The position numbers and the translations under genes are program-made. From Clarireedia homoeocarpa (lineage: Eukaryota; Ascomycota; Leotiomycetes; Helotiales; Rutstroemiaceae), in NCBI GenBank assembly GCA_001465935.1, contig LNKV01000037.1, forward strand, positions 434,001 to 498,000: a stretch of 64,000 nucleotides of DNA, in the 5' to 3' direction. Every line of letters starts with the position of its first letter. Position 1 is the stretch's first letter. Of the stretch, positions 1 through 11,545 are shown in pieces. Under the pieces are notes generated by a model. That model was not told the origin of the DNA and searched no databases. It was given only the letters and a program-made list of their open reading frames with translations.

Positions 1-441
1 TCTCGTCGTGGAAGCAATAGCAGCAATGAAAATGAAGATAGACCCCAGGAGTACGTTCCTCCCGGAGGTTATGGCGGCGGCAGTAGATATGGTGGTGAAT
101 ACGGCGAGTCACACAGCAGGTACGAAGAGTCGCGTCATGATGAGGATGATGGCGGGTACGGAGGAGGGGGAGTGTTATACAATGAAAGACGGCAGCAAGA
201 GCCACCTCGTCAGGAGTATGGAGGGGGAGGAGGATACGGGCAACGCCGACAGGAGTACGATCAACCTTCTTATGAAGGTGGCGGAGCCCAGTTCGGTGAG
301 GTGATTGGAGACTTTGCCCAAAGATTTGCTATGGGTAGAGGATTTGGCGGTGCTGAGGGGAATGAGGCTGGTTGGGGTGAGGAGAGGAGAGAGGAGGAGG
401 ATGATGAGGAAAGGAGGGATCAGCGTGGGTGGGGATTTTAA
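1..441 (+). CDS. Gly/Tyr/Arg-rich protein, C-terminal part (partial)
   Basis: The reading frame is open from the first base of the window to a TAA at 439-441, giving the last 146 residues of a protein whose start lies outside. The visible part is low-complexity: repeated GGYGGG and EYGG-type segments, many Arg and Tyr, then a short more ordered piece (GEVIGDFAQRFAMGRGF) and a strongly acidic/basic tail (EERREEEDDEERRDQ). Such composition is common in RNA-associated or intrinsically disordered proteins, but no domain is visible, so no function is assigned. The reading frame and stop are certain; the role is unknown. Confidence 0.7.
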   Translation, partial: SRRGSNSSNENEDRPQEYVPPGGYGGGSRYGGEYGESHSRYEESRHDEDDGGYGGGGVLYNERRQQEPPRQEYGGGGGYGQRRQEYDQPSYEGGGAQFGEVIGDFAQRFAMGRGFGGAEGNEAGWGEERREEEDDEERRDQRGWGF

Positions 442-2206
442 GGATTTAGTGAGTACTCGGGTGTTCTTGATGATTTTCACGAGGATACACGTATACTTGG
501 CAATGATCATGACCGACAATGTTGATGATGTTGGTGGCTGGGTCCCCCCATTTTTCTCTTTTGAAAGTCATGCGGATAGATTAAGAAAAGTTGGCTCTTT
601 CTTTGGGTTACGACGATTTCACTCATTTATGAATTGAAACCCATATATTATGCTCCATATTGCAATTCTAGTGCCTCAATATAATGGTGCCATTTCCACT
701 TCATCTATTACTCCAAATCCTTATAAAAATCCAGTCCATCAACCTCGTGTTTGCTCAAACAGCCTGGAGCGGACCTCTGATGCAATACTTTGTGAAGATC
801 TCTCTTCCTAACTGCCTGCCTCCTCTCTTTTCAGATTTATCTATCTCTATCCTGTCTATGTAAATTAACTTAACCTCCCAATCAATGATGCAATGTAAAC
901 ACTTAGGACGGACACCTCGCAGCATCTCCATCCAGCTTCCACGGCGGTTTTTTTTTTTTTTTTTTTTTTTTTTGGCTGGGAGACGCTGATGACGATGATG
1001 TTCATGATGATGCGGGTCGGACTGTAGACGTTTGGGGTGCTTGAGGTGTAGTGTCTAGGACATTTGATACGGTCTCTTCTTCCTTAAGTGGCAGCAGCTC
1101 GGAGTAGAGTAGAGAGAGAACTTGCCACACAGGCTCGTTCGGATGTGGATGGGTGGGTGGGTGATATGGGGTTTGCTGTGTGTGGTGGGAAAGACGATTT
1201 TTCGCAAAACCGAAAGTTCGGATGATGATGATGGTTCGCTCTGGAATGAATTCGTGTGGAGGGTTAGGATAAGTATGGGAAGGACTGTTTGTAGTTGCTG
1301 CCTCGGTCAGGCTCTGGTATACATACGTCTCTTTTTAGTTATCTTGCAGGTGGAGCGTGGCTGAAGAGAGGAGATTGATAGAGAGATTGATCTTTGGCAT
1401 GTGAAGAGATAGAATTATGCAAATAACTTGTAATTCCTCCGCGGTATAGAATGACAATATGAACATGAAGGATATGGAGAAATAGCGAAAGTACAAATTT
1501 TCCCAAGTTCAGATTTCAAGATAAAAAAGATTTAGAAGTTACAACTTGAAAAGAAAGGCAGGCTAAAAAAAACCCCCCTCTTCGTATTAACGCAAGAGTT
1601 CAACAAGCTGAAAGAACATTGTAAACAATCATTGCAACTCATCTCTTACCTAAATCGGGCAATGTATCCAGACCTCAAAGTCAATCTTGCTTTAATGAAT
1701 CTGTATGCGCCATCGCCTATCAACTAATCGGCTGCTAGATGTCCCCTTTGCATTGACGCTCGAAGGGACATACGGCCTTATCATTGCCTCCTCAAACCAC
1801 AAGCTTGCCCGCCTTACGTCCTAGGCAGTTTTCTAGATAAACACTCTCTTGCAGATACTTCTTGTCATCACTGGCTGACTATGAAAGTAACACTCTATAT
1901 GATCTGTGTTCCAGGCCGATCTGCTTCCAACCATAGTTCTAGCTGTTGCTTGCTTGCATCTCACAGACGGAACACCCTGTGCCGCGAAGCCAATAGATTA
2001 GTGTGCATCAAATCAACATCTAGGAACCTATGGACAATTTACCTGAACGTAGAAATCATATTCTATGTTCCGGAAAGCTTTTGTGACTGTAGATATACAC
2101 AGCCGATGTCTCCCTCCAGGGGCGACCAACCCATAGATATCACCCAAAAATATCACAATTTATCTATTTCTCACTCATGTGTGCCTCCATATACCTTTCA
2201 AAAACC
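442..2206. other. Intergenic, no gene recognised
   Basis: A 1.76 kb stretch between the partial gene and the convergent Maf-like gene. It contains only short ORFs without family resemblance, a 26-nt T run at 948-973, and AT-rich sequence probably serving as 3' UTRs. I see no RNA gene. Confidence 0.5.
948..973. repeat. Poly-T homopolymer tract (26 nt)
   Basis: An uninterrupted run of 26 T on the + strand. It could be a simple homopolymer expansion or the A-tail of an old retroposed copy on the - strand; no flanking duplication is obvious. Confidence 0.9.
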
Positions 2207-3138
2207 CTACTCATCCTCCTCCTCCTCATCCTCCTCCTCCCCTTGATTGAAGATAGCCTTCTCCATCAACGCCAGACAGGTTTTAATTGGCAACCCCACC
2301 ACATTATCAAAGCTACCTTCCACCTTCTCTACGAGTAATGCTCCCATCCCCTGTATTGCGTACCCGCCCGCCTTATCCACGCCCTCCCTCGTCTTAACGT
2401 ACGCCTCAATCAGGTCATCCCCTATCTCTGCATCAAACACAACCTTCGTCTCCACCACCTCGTTCTCGCAATTATAACCTGGGTGTCTCGCATCTTCTCG
2501 TGGGGCGAGCGCGGCTACCGCAGTAAACACCTTGTGGGATTTCTCATCGCGCAATCTTTTCAGCATTCGAATGTGGTCGGCTTCGCTGCGGGGTTTCTCA
2601 AGGATGAGACCTGAGTTGGTGACGATAATCGTGTCGGCTGCAATGACGACCGTGGGGTCAGGAATACTAGCCAGGGAGTTGGCTAAGCAGGTTTCGTAGA
2701 CGGAAAGACATTTTTGGATAGCCGTTTGGAGAACATATTCCAAGGGGCCGAGTTGTTCTTTTGAGAGGTCTTCGGGAACAGTGGAAGGGATAATTTCAAG
2801 ATTTGTGAGACCGATCTTTTTGCATTGTTAGCTCTGAATTGTCTTGAGATTAAAAAGCGCATCTCATGCTAAAGATGACATTGGGAGATATGAGATAGTA
2901 GATGACGTACCGAACCTAGGATTTGCTTCCTCCGTGGACTTGCAGAAGCAAGTATGACTCTCTTTCCCTTTAAATGATTCAATATAGGAATGTCAAGAGG
3001 GAACGGTCCGCGTGGCTTGGTATTAGTTCCTGCTCGAGGCCGCGCGGGTAGTGCACCATGTTCAACAGCCGCAGATTCATACTTTGGCGGAGGCTCCGTG
3101 GGATCTGAGGTAGGAAGTGGGGTATATTTCTCGACCAT
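2207..3138 (-). CDS. Maf-like nucleotide pyrophosphatase
   Basis: Two exons (3138-2911 and 2815-2207; intron with GTACGT donor and AAAAAG acceptor) encode 278 aa. The family signature is clear. The Maf N-terminal motif SASPRR follows KRVILA at about residues 59-70, the ADT motif sits in VIAADTIIV, and a conserved GGYAIQG and a DNVVGLP segment come near the end. Maf proteins hydrolyse non-canonical or excess nucleoside triphosphates (dTTP/UTP type) and act as house-cleaning enzymes. The first 55 residues are a Pro-rich extension beyond the bacterial length. The C-terminus ends in an acidic tail (GEEEDEEEEDE) encoded by a TCC-type microsatellite at 2216-2240. The start is the first ATG of the frame. 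Family call is firm; substrate is inferred. Confidence 0.9.
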
Positions 3139-4849
3139 GATTATTCTGGGTGAGGTCGAGCGGGATTTTGGTATTGTAAGTGATTCAAGGTTTAGACCGA
3201 TGTTGAGAGAGTTTCGTCAGTCTTGTAGATTTGAAACGAGGCGTAATTTCCTAATCCGGAAATGTGGGGGTTCACGGTTGATTTGTCCAAGTTTTCGAGG
3301 TTGAAACTTTTGATAACGAGCACTAAGAAGCTTAAAAGTATGCAAGATTTGACGAGAGTAAAGGAGGAGGCTTCATCAAAAGTCATAGGGTTTGAATGTG
3401 ATTCAGCTGAATTTCATCATACATAATTTTCAGCTACAGTCAAACCTCATCACATCCCAGAGTCACATTATCACAGAACATGCTCAATCACTATTGGTGA
3501 GCCAACAGCTCCTAGCAAAGTAGCTATCAGTAGCTTTCTTTCGACGATATCTTTGGTTAAATACATAAACTGGCTCGCGGTAGCTGAGAAGCAAGTTCCG
3601 CGCACCATTTGGTTCTCCGACGCTGTTTAGGAATCCGCTGAATCGGTGACAACGTCCATTTTGGTGCCTGAGTAGATTGTTAGTCCACCACAGTCTTGCC
3701 ATTTGACCGTCATCACGTCTCTTCAATGGCACGTAGCACCATAACGCAGGGAGACCCGGGATTGAAATGCTTCTGATTTCCATACCGAAAGCTCGGCCTC
3801 TGAATGTCGCGAGAGAGCCGGGACCTCAAATACAGGCCAGACCAAACGTCAGATTTATCAATTGACCCGTCACTTCCCAGCGATATAGTGCAGCTTCCTC
3901 TACGAGAACTTCCAGACTCATATTTCATGCTTTTTAAGGTACTTACCGATTCCCGCCCCAGAGGTTAGAGAACAATGACAGCTCGACATGGCAGAACCTA
4001 GCCAGTGTCTCGAAATCTCGAACTGATCTGCCTGTTACAACCTGATTCCTTTTGCATCCTGAAATGCGTGAGCTGAACATGACCCACGCCCTTCCTGACT
4101 GCCTTCGGATGCTGGTAGTAACCATCATAACAGGAACGGTAAGATAGCAGTAACGAACACTTTGTATTGAGCTGCACACTACCTTGCAAAGGCGCTACGA
4201 TCCTGTCATCTCATAAGCTCTGTTGATCTATGGACAGACTCGTAGTTCATAGTACTAAGCATAAGAAAATCAACAAAAGAGAATGGATTGCTTGGGGAGA
4301 GAGTTGATATTCCTGGAAGCTTCTCTCGGCTGATACAAGGAAAGAAGAAGTGAATGGAGTCCAGGAAGGCTTGCTATGAACATGGACTGCCTTAAGCTAG
4401 AAGCTGCGCAAATCGACAGACGTGGTATCGAATTTACATCAACCAAACTTCCTATCATTTAGCTAGGATCGAGGACATTCGACGAGTAAAGCCATAATCT
4501 GGAATGAATGCGAGGATTAGTAGCGATAGTACTTCATGAGCGCCCTGAAACGTCTTTCAATATGGATTTCTCAACAATCATCAATCCGTGTCAGAATGTC
4601 GATTTACAAGCAAAGTCGAGGCCCGAAACTGTTGTTCAGCCTTCATCGAACTTGATCAACAAGCTGCATGAGCACTAGCGACGAAAGAGGTAAGCTCCCG
4701 AGCCTTGCCTGCCTCAACTTTCTTTTCGCATGTGACAGATGAAACCACTGTACGCTCCCTCAGATTGTCAACGGGCGTTGCGACGATGCGTACTCATCTG
4801 CGAATCCCAAATAACGCAATCAATACATATCTCCAGCAGATTCTACACA
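3139..4849. other. Intergenic between divergent Maf-like and bHLH genes, no gene recognised
   Basis: 1.7 kb. The - strand has several overlapping ORFs of 60-100 codons between 3484 and 4189, but none resembles a known family and no splice combination I tried gives a convincing protein. It may be regulatory or hold a non-coding transcript. Confidence 0.4.
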
Positions 4850-5291
4850 ATGTCTGACTCTCCCGCTCGAGAGTCCTCAGCCAATGCCAATTCGTCCAAC
4901 GGAAATAATGGCGAGGAGAAGCCGCGGTTGTCGGAACATGAGAAGAAAGCTAATCATATTGCATCTGGTAAGCTTTGCGTTTCTTTCACCTCGCCTCTGT
5001 TTGTTTTGTGTTTCCTCTGATGATTTTGACTACGCAGAGCAAAAACGACGTCTAGCAATTCGCGAAGGATTCGATCGACTAGCTGAATTGGTACCCGGCC
5101 TGGAAGGACAAGGAAGAAGCGAAAGCGTGGTGCTGAAGAAGACGGTAGATTATATACGCGTACAATTGGAAGAGAGGCGACGTTTAGTAGAGGAGGCGGA
5201 GTCGCTGGGTGTTACAGTGGAGGAGGGGTTGAAGTCAACAGGCTCAGGGAATGCGGGGTCCCGAGTTGGGTGGAGTGATATAGCTGGTTGA
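4850..5291 (+). CDS. Small bHLH transcription factor, INO4-like
   Basis: Two exons (4850-4967 and 5038-5291; intron GTAAGC...ACGCAG) encode 123 aa. A basic region (about residues 29-44, with SEHEKKANHIASEQKRR) precedes helix 1 (GFDRLAELVPG), a short loop and helix 2 (VVLKKTVDYIRVQLEERRRLVEEAE, about 69-94). The conserved H, E and RR of the basic region that contact E-box DNA are present. The short length and position of the bHLH match fungal INO4-type partners, which heterodimerise with INO2-type activators at phospholipid gene promoters in yeast. In filamentous fungi the target set is less clear. The N-terminal 25 residues are Ser/Asn-rich. An in-frame upstream ATG at 4739 would add 37 residues; 4850 fits the family length better. 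Confidence 0.85.
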
Positions 5292-5571
5292 CGAAAATCT
5301 TTTGGGATGGCGTAAGGAATATCGTTATACCATAGGAGAGGAAACTGGGATAAGGATCGGTGTTGATGGGTAAGCATAGTTGGATTTGTGAGGAGTTTAT
5401 GGGATGCGACTACCTTTAAAGCAGACAGGCATGTCGCAGATTCAATGCACAATTATGAGGACCGATCTGAAATGGGTTTAGCAACCTGCCATGGCTGGTC
5501 ATTGGGTGATAGATACTCTTGGGGCATAGATTAGGCCTGATAAGTTTGGTTTCTGATAAACAATATATTTT

Positions 5572-7227
5572 CTACTGATATGCATGCAACAATCCATCGA
5601 AAATATGACGCAGGCTCTGGGGTGATATTGCCAGATTCTGCAACTGCTGTTTTGTCGCGCTTTCAGACCTTCGGTTGCTCAGTGCTTGCAGGATGTTACT
5701 GTCAGAGCTTAAGAATCCGAATCGATCAGGGATGCTAGAAAGATCAACTGTGACGGTTTCATTTGCAGCATTTTTGGCACCCACCACGATTATGGCACCA
5801 TATCTTTTGCGTTTCGCTTCCGATATTTTCTTCCCCAGCGAGCGGGGACTATCGTCCAAGTCAACCGGTAGTTTTGGTTGAGGATTTACTGGCCACGGTA
5901 ATCCACCCGGCGACGGCAACGAGCTCTGCTCTTGGGATAGGGCCTGTCTAATGAACGGGAGTGGCGTTGATAAGGTCAGTATCTCTTTAGCTCTCTTTGC
6001 CCAGTCTACCACAACCTTTTCGTCATTGACCGTGAGAATGATGACTTTTCGAGGATTCAACCAGAATGGATAATGGCCGTTGTAATGTTCGATCAGTAAT
6101 GCCATCATTCTCTCAACTGATCCTAATATAGCTCGATGGATGAGCACCGGGGTCACTGGTCCTTGTTTCGACAACAGCTCCGCATCATCTGTAGTCTGTC
6201 CCTTCGACTCTAGTTCAGGAGCTGGAGCCTGGTATTCTAACTCGAAGCGTTTCGGCAGTTGAAAGTCGAGTTGAATGGTTGCAGTCTGGTGCTCCTTGCC
6301 ATCAGAATCTTTTAGGATGATATCAATCTTTGGTCCATAGAAGGCTCCATCTCCCTCATTGATCGTCCATTCTTGACCACTTGTATTCAATGCTTGCTTT
6401 AAAGCAGATTCCGCATTGTCCCATTCTTCTGTAGTGCCAATATAGTGATCCTTTGGCCGGGTTGACAGGGCCAACCTATACGATCCAAGACTTAGCGCAG
6501 TGTATACCATTCTGACGAACTCTAGCGACTTTGAAATCTCGTTCTCGATTTGTGAAGGCCGACAAAATATATGTCCATCATCTTGGTGAAATCGTCGTAC
6601 TCTGGTCAACCCGCTCAAAGCTCCCGAAATCTCATTTCTATGCAGTGGGCTGAAATCGGTGTACCGTATGGGCAAATCGCGATAGCTTCGCTGCTTTGAT
6701 GCAAAAATCAGACAATGACCTGGGCAATTCATTGGCTTCAACCCATATTCTTCATCTTCCCCCTTCTGACGTGCCGTATTTTCTCCGGATGAACCTTGAC
6801 CAGTCACTGAGTACATATCCTCTGCATAATTCTCCCAATGACCTGACGTTTCCCATAACGACTTTTTGTAAATTGTGGGCGTTATAACTTCTTCAAATCC
6901 GAAATGCTCATATTGAGCACTGAGGAACTGGGTTAGGGCTTTAAACATGCGGGTGCCATTGGGAAGAAACAAAGGCGAGCCTGGACTGTAACGTGAATTT
7001 ATGAATAGCTCCTGATCAATGGCTAGCTGTCGATGATCGGCCGGTGGTGTGGGTGGAGTTTTCGTGGATGTCGCAACTTTCGAGGCGGCGGTTTCGTAAG
7101 AGGCACAAGAACGGCTGAAAGTTATCGCAGAGCCAGCTATTTGAGGTCCACCATATCCCTGCCGTAAATATCTTGAGTTGTAGCTCGGTCCATTCCGAAA
7201 AATGCGCAAGGTTCTGCGGGAGATCAT
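5572..7227 (-). CDS. MST1: Threonyl-tRNA synthetase, mitochondrial
   Basis: A single exon of 551 aa. It charges mitochondrial tRNA-Thr. The N-terminus is Arg/Ser-rich (MISRRTLRIFRNG), a typical mitochondrial presequence, and the protein lacks the TGS and editing domains of the cytosolic enzyme. Class II core: MNCPGHC with the zinc Cys at about 166-172; motif 2 (RYTDFSPLHRNE ... RVRRFHQDDGH) at about 188-219, the last H being a zinc ligand; the YGPKIDI segment near 297; and motif 3 (PVLIHRAILGSVERM) at about 360-374. It ends in an anticodon-binding domain (from NPRKVIILTVND). The frame stays open upstream to 7425, but 7227 is the only ATG there. It is divergent from the gene at 7681 across about 450 bp. 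Confidence 0.95.
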   Translation of the reverse strand: MISRRTLRIFRNGPSYNSRYLRQGYGGPQIAGSAITFSRSCASYETAASKVATSTKTPPTPPADHRQLAIDQELFINSRYSPGSPLFLPNGTRMFKALTQFLSAQYEHFGFEEVITPTIYKKSLWETSGHWENYAEDMYSVTGQGSSGENTARQKGEDEEYGLKPMNCPGHCLIFASKQRSYRDLPIRYTDFSPLHRNEISGALSGLTRVRRFHQDDGHIFCRPSQIENEISKSLEFVRMVYTALSLGSYRLALSTRPKDHYIGTTEEWDNAESALKQALNTSGQEWTINEGDGAFYGPKIDIILKDSDGKEHQTATIQLDFQLPKRFELEYQAPAPELESKGQTTDDAELLSKQGPVTPVLIHRAILGSVERMMALLIEHYNGHYPFWLNPRKVIILTVNDEKVVVDWAKRAKEILTLSTPLPFIRQALSQEQSSLPSPGGLPWPVNPQPKLPVDLDDSPRSLGKKISEAKRKRYGAIIVVGAKNAANETVTVDLSSIPDRFGFLSSDSNILQALSNRRSESATKQQLQNLAISPQSLRHIFDGLLHAYQ

Positions 7228-7680
7228 CACGCTGACCGTGAACAAATGCTCACGACTCAGCCTCGTGAAGCTTCGATATTCTTCTTGAAGCTTATTTGCT
7301 GCAGTGCGGTGACCGGAATCATCACGAGCGGACGTGCCACCCGTGACAGCGAAGACCGTGACGACGTGGCTCGGCAAGGGACCCTTGCTGGAGCGTGTGA
7401 TAGGCTGAGCGAACGACAACAACAATCAGAAGACAACGTCATATTGACTGCATCGAAGCTCCTCGATCAAACTTATGCAAAATCCAAAACTCTCCTAATA
7501 TACCGTGATATCCTTCCTGAAATCAATAATGTCTCTTGCTTAGCATTATCTACAGCACTTTGCGTTTGAGCGAGTTCTCTGTTGCTTCACAATATTGCAC
7601 ACACCATCAGGACACGAGCTCTTGGATATTTACTGACGATACAAGCAACATTCCGTATTTGATAAGAGGCCTTGACCGTA
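7228..7680. promoter_or_regulatory. Divergent promoter region, MST1 and coiled-coil membrane protein gene
   Basis: 453 bp between two divergent start codons. It must hold both promoters; no TATA-like or known regulator motif stands out. Confidence 0.45.
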
Positions 7681-9354
7681 ATGCGGGCCGGGAGAGGAAG
7701 CTTACAGCTTGGGGAGTCATGGGTGGTAGAGGGCGATGAAGACAACGAGGAATATTCGCCACCAAATGGAGGGGAATATACGCGTCGACCTAGAACAACA
7801 ACTCCTCGAAGAGCAAATCGAGCAACCAACAGATCCCCAGATCCGGAATTTGTAATGCCACCGCTAGATGTGGATACCGAAAGCCTTGCCAGTTCATGGT
7901 CTGAACACGCTGGGAGAAGTCCTCAGGCGGGTCAAGAGGCGAGAAGGAGAAATTCACGACAACAAACGAATCATGAAAGCCCGGACAGGAGGTCGAGGAC
8001 CACACCTGTCCGAAACAAATCTCCATTGAATTCCTCCTCGAAACCCACAAGGCCGTTTCAACGACGTTCAGAAGCCAAGGACGTCATCACTTCTATCATA
8101 GATCATGCTGCCACAAGTTTTGCATGGCTTCTCGAAATTTTTGGTGGTGCCTTGAGGATATTGAAGACACCCTTATCGTATTTAGTTGCTATCTGGCTAC
8201 TATTTGCACTCGGTATCCTAGCACGAACTCTCGTCACAGGCTTTATCTACACATCACTTTCGCCTATTTGTCGACTTCCCGGCTCGTCGCTATTGAATTT
8301 ACCTTTTTGTTCGATCCAAAATGACCGCGCTAGCAACAAGCCGCAACCTCCAGTGGAATTCGATCAGCTGATGAAAGTGCAATCTCAGTTTGAGGATGTA
8401 CTCACGGAGACAGCAGGGGGAGTGTCGCTACCTCTGGATATGAAGCAAGGAGAATCTTACCTGCGAGATCTACGTCAGCTCGTACGCTACAGCCAACTTA
8501 AATCAAGGTACGAGAGTATAGCATTCAAGATCCCGATAAACTGCTAAGGTGCTCATGCTAACCATTGTTTATGTTCTAGGAACGAACTTGTTCTAGAGTT
8601 TGATGGTTTTATCGACACTGCTAAGCTTGCATCTTGGGATCTCACGAGGTTCAACAGTCATGTTGGTCGAGCGGTAGACAGCGTCATTGCTATCACACGA
8701 TATACCTCACGTGTACTCGATAGTATTCAAGAGCAAGAGGATTCGCGAGGTTCCATTGTAGCCTTCGTGAACGATAAACTTCTTGCGCCATTCCAACCAA
8801 ACAAGTTTACAGAGCGATTAGTGCTTGACCAGTACATTAAGCATACTGGAGCCGTGGAAGATGAAATTCGGAAATTGATCACGGATGCCCAGGCTCTCCT
8901 AATGATTCTTACCAACCTCGAAGATCGGTTAGAGGTAATTGGTGGGATCGCTGTTCGAGATGGTCTTCAGGCACAAGCAGACAAGGACGAGACGCTTTCA
9001 CAATTATGGGCATGGCTCGGCGGCCATCGAGGCAAGATCAACAAACTCAATGGCCAGTTGGACTTATTAAAGCAAATCGAGCTTAGACGAAAAATCGCAT
9101 TTGCACATGTATCTGGAACTTTACTGAAGCTACAAGAGATGGGGGCCGGTCTAGAAGACTTACGTGAGCGAGTAGGGACACCAGAATTACTGCGCGATAA
9201 GAGCGATACACCTTTGTCGGTTCACATCGAAAATATTCAGCGTGGAATAGATCGTCTTGAAGAGCGACGACTGATTTCAAGAAAATCGGAAAGTGCAGTT
9301 ATTCAGCGAACAAGGGATCGTGTGGAGATTGAGGGTACACTCATTGAGGGGTGA
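7681..9354 (+). CDS. Coiled-coil protein with one membrane segment, uncharacterised fungal family
   Basis: Two exons (7681-8507, 8580-9354; intron GTACGA...TTCTAG) encode 533 aa. The first ~150 residues are polar and disordered (Arg, Ser, Pro, Thr). A hydrophobic segment at about 165-190 (YLVAIWLLFALGILARTL) is a likely transmembrane helix. It is followed by a short Cys-containing stretch (SPICRLPGSSLLNLPFC) and a long, mostly helical region to the end, with heptad-like Leu/Ile spacing (for example ILTNLEDRLEVIGG and KLQEMGAGLEDLRERVG). The layout of disordered N-terminus, single membrane span and coiled-coil resembles nuclear-envelope or ER-anchored proteins, but I cannot name a family. The in-frame codon at 7672 is TTG, so the ATG at 7681 is taken as the start. 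Confidence 0.75.
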
Positions 9355-9817
9355 CGTATTTATTACGGGAACATCGAGAAGCCTTCTTCATCGTACCACG
9401 GGTAGGGCTGCTGGTCTATAGTCTAGCGTATAACCAAATTATTAAGTTTTATGCAGACTCCTAATCTCGAAAATTAGAAAGTCCATGTGACGAAGGAAAT
9501 TTTTGGCTATGGTTCGAGATTCAAAAGTTTATGCCAAAGGCTATGGCTAACATAAGTCTAGACGAATCACGATATACCGACCGTCTAATCACTATAATCA
9601 GATGGAACCAACTACCGCAAAACCGCTACCAATGTGCAATTCGAATTCTCGACCGTCAGACCGTCATCTTAGGCATTGCAACAATCTTGTTTAAATTGCT
9701 TAAACCCTCCCCAACTGTAAGAAGTTGCTCTTTTTTATTTTCTTTTCTTGCATATGAAAATGGTGCGTCCGGTGCCCGGTAGTTCTAGCAATCAGACCAC
9801 CATAGATCACCTCGAAG
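9355..9817. other. Intergenic, nothing recognised
   Basis: 463 bp containing only short ORFs; presumably the 3' UTR of the upstream gene and the promoter of the 575-aa ORF. Confidence 0.45.
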
Positions 9818-11545
9818 ATGGAATTAGATTGGGGGCATCGTCACCGTGTGGTCAATGTTCCTGCGCCGTCCGTACTTTGGCTTGCGGACCCTCCTGGACC
9901 TCCACACCTTGAGAAACCACCTCTACGAGCTGTCCTACCAAGATTTATGACTATCGCAACCGAAGTCTCATTAGATAAGAAGGGTCGCCTTGTGCTCGGC
10001 AAGATAACCTCTGCGGGTATTGAAGCGCGAAAGCTTCTCGAACCCAAAGATGGCAAGAAACGGAGTTCTTACCCACCAACCTGCCGTGCGAGTACGATCA
10101 TAAAGTCTGTTTTGTCATGTAAACATGAGTACAAGAAGCCATCCTTAAGGCCATTCGTCGTGGAGCAGCGACGCAAGGGTCGGGGCGAGCGCAATCCTCG
10201 AATAATCGAAGGGGTGCAGATGAGCTTCCTGTATGCCACAGCACCCGATGATCAGTATCCTCGAGTTGGGAAAGAATTTACAGGAAAGTTGAAGATGATC
10301 CCAAGTTTTGAGTTTCCGGAAATTATCTTGAACTCACATGACACCAAGATTGACAGCGGCAGACTGGTGCTTGCTGCAGATAAAACAAAGAAGCTGTTGG
10401 AGCATTTAATTCTACGAGTCGACGTCAATGACAACCTCCTCTATGATTTGTCGTTTCTTTTGACTCTGCCAAGCAAGAACGAATACAAAGAAAAAGCAAA
10501 AGGAAAGGCGAAAGTCAAAGCCAAAGGGAAAGTCAAAGGCAGGGAGCTCGTTCAGTCTCATATCTACCACGGTAGATGGGTGTGGGTTACGGAGCAACAC
10601 ATGGAAACCGCGTGGAGGAACGTTCTTGTTTGTCAGTCGGCTGATCTTATGGATGCACGCTTAGCTTACTGGCAGTGGGGAGATGATCCAAGACGTCTCG
10701 AATTCATCAAGACTGCGATTAAGGGATATCCGTTAGTCTGTGGTGAGTATGACATAATGGAAGACTACTTGGGCATGCGCTGCATGGCTCCAGAACTCCA
10801 CTCGTATTTCCACCACCCAACGAAAATGTCACTTGAGGAATTGCTCTCTGCAGAGCGACTCGGATGGGCCAATTTGGGCGGGCCTACCGCTTTGGCCGAA
10901 GAAGTCTCACGGCAAATGGGTAAAGTCTGTGGAGACCCTGATGATAACCATGGATACTCTGGTAATAACTATGGAAACCTTGATGATGAGATTCCCAAAA
11001 CTAACTCATGGCGATTCTTGTGGTTCTTCTTGGATTTCTACCGCCTGCTGAGAGGTCGTCGAGCTGATACTCCTCGACCCGAGACTCCTCGAGCCGAAAA
11101 GGGAAAAGAAGTAGCGGCCGTCACTGCTGATTCCTTCCCCTCGTTTGAGGGTATGTCATGTGTGGATACCACATGTCCGACAGCAATTGATTACATTCCG
11201 GGAACTAACGTTCCGCGTCTTTCTGCCGGTTTCGGCTCGAAAGAACAGGTCTGCTGGTGCCAGGAAGCATGCGCGAGCGGATCCACATTAGGTCCTGATT
11301 ATGGTGGAACATCCTCCGACGACCCTAAACCAGCAGAAGTAGCCGTCGCCAATCAAAGTAAAGCAGTACCCTCTAGAGCGGAAAGAGTGCAGAAGGCAAT
11401 TACCGGAAAGGTTGTCAGATTCCATTCCGATCCAGTCACTGCAACGTCGTCGATGTTAAGTAGGACGCTCACACGAGCCAGCGATCGAGTTGTTTCCTCG
11501 GCAAGTCGGGCTACGGGGAATCTCAGCCTAGTTAAAAGTAATTGA
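9818..11545 (+). CDS. Hypothetical 575-aa protein, intronless
   Basis: An uninterrupted ATG-to-TGA frame of 575 aa, too long to be chance. I do not recognise the family. Residues 1-220 look folded, with alternating charged and hydrophobic segments. A Lys/Gly/Ala-rich repeat follows at about 223-243 (KAKGKAKVKAKGKVKG), then an apparently globular part with many Trp and Tyr (GRWVWVTEQHMETAWRN, YWQWGDDPRR). Next come a Tyr/Asn/Gly-rich acidic linker around 375-390 and a hydrophobic stretch (WRFLWFFLDFYRLL, about 399-412). The tail from 412 is Ser/Thr/Pro-rich with several Cys. There is no signal peptide. It lies next to other lineage-specific sequence and could be a recently evolved gene. Coding status is fairly likely; function is unknown. 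Confidence 0.65.
   Translation: MELDWGHRHRVVNVPAPSVLWLADPPGPPHLEKPPLRAVLPRFMTIATEVSLDKKGRLVLGKITSAGIEARKLLEPKDGKKRSSYPPTCRASTIIKSVLSCKHEYKKPSLRPFVVEQRRKGRGERNPRIIEGVQMSFLYATAPDDQYPRVGKEFTGKLKMIPSFEFPEIILNSHDTKIDSGRLVLAADKTKKLLEHLILRVDVNDNLLYDLSFLLTLPSKNEYKEKAKGKAKVKAKGKVKGRELVQSHIYHGRWVWVTEQHMETAWRNVLVCQSADLMDARLAYWQWGDDPRRLEFIKTAIKGYPLVCGEYDIMEDYLGMRCMAPELHSYFHHPTKMSLEELLSAERLGWANLGGPTALAEEVSRQMGKVCGDPDDNHGYSGNNYGNLDDEIPKTNSWRFLWFFLDFYRLLRGRRADTPRPETPRAEKGKEVAAVTADSFPSFEGMSCVDTTCPTAIDYIPGTNVPRLSAGFGSKEQVCWCQEACASGSTLGPDYGGTSSDDPKPAEVAVANQSKAVPSRAERVQKAITGKVVRFHSDPVTATSSMLSRTLTRASDRVVSSASRATGNLSLVKSN

Noticed and set aside
7228..7425. N-terminal extension of the threonyl-tRNA synthetase
   Set aside because: The frame is open but contains no ATG, and the mitochondrial presequence starts at 7227.
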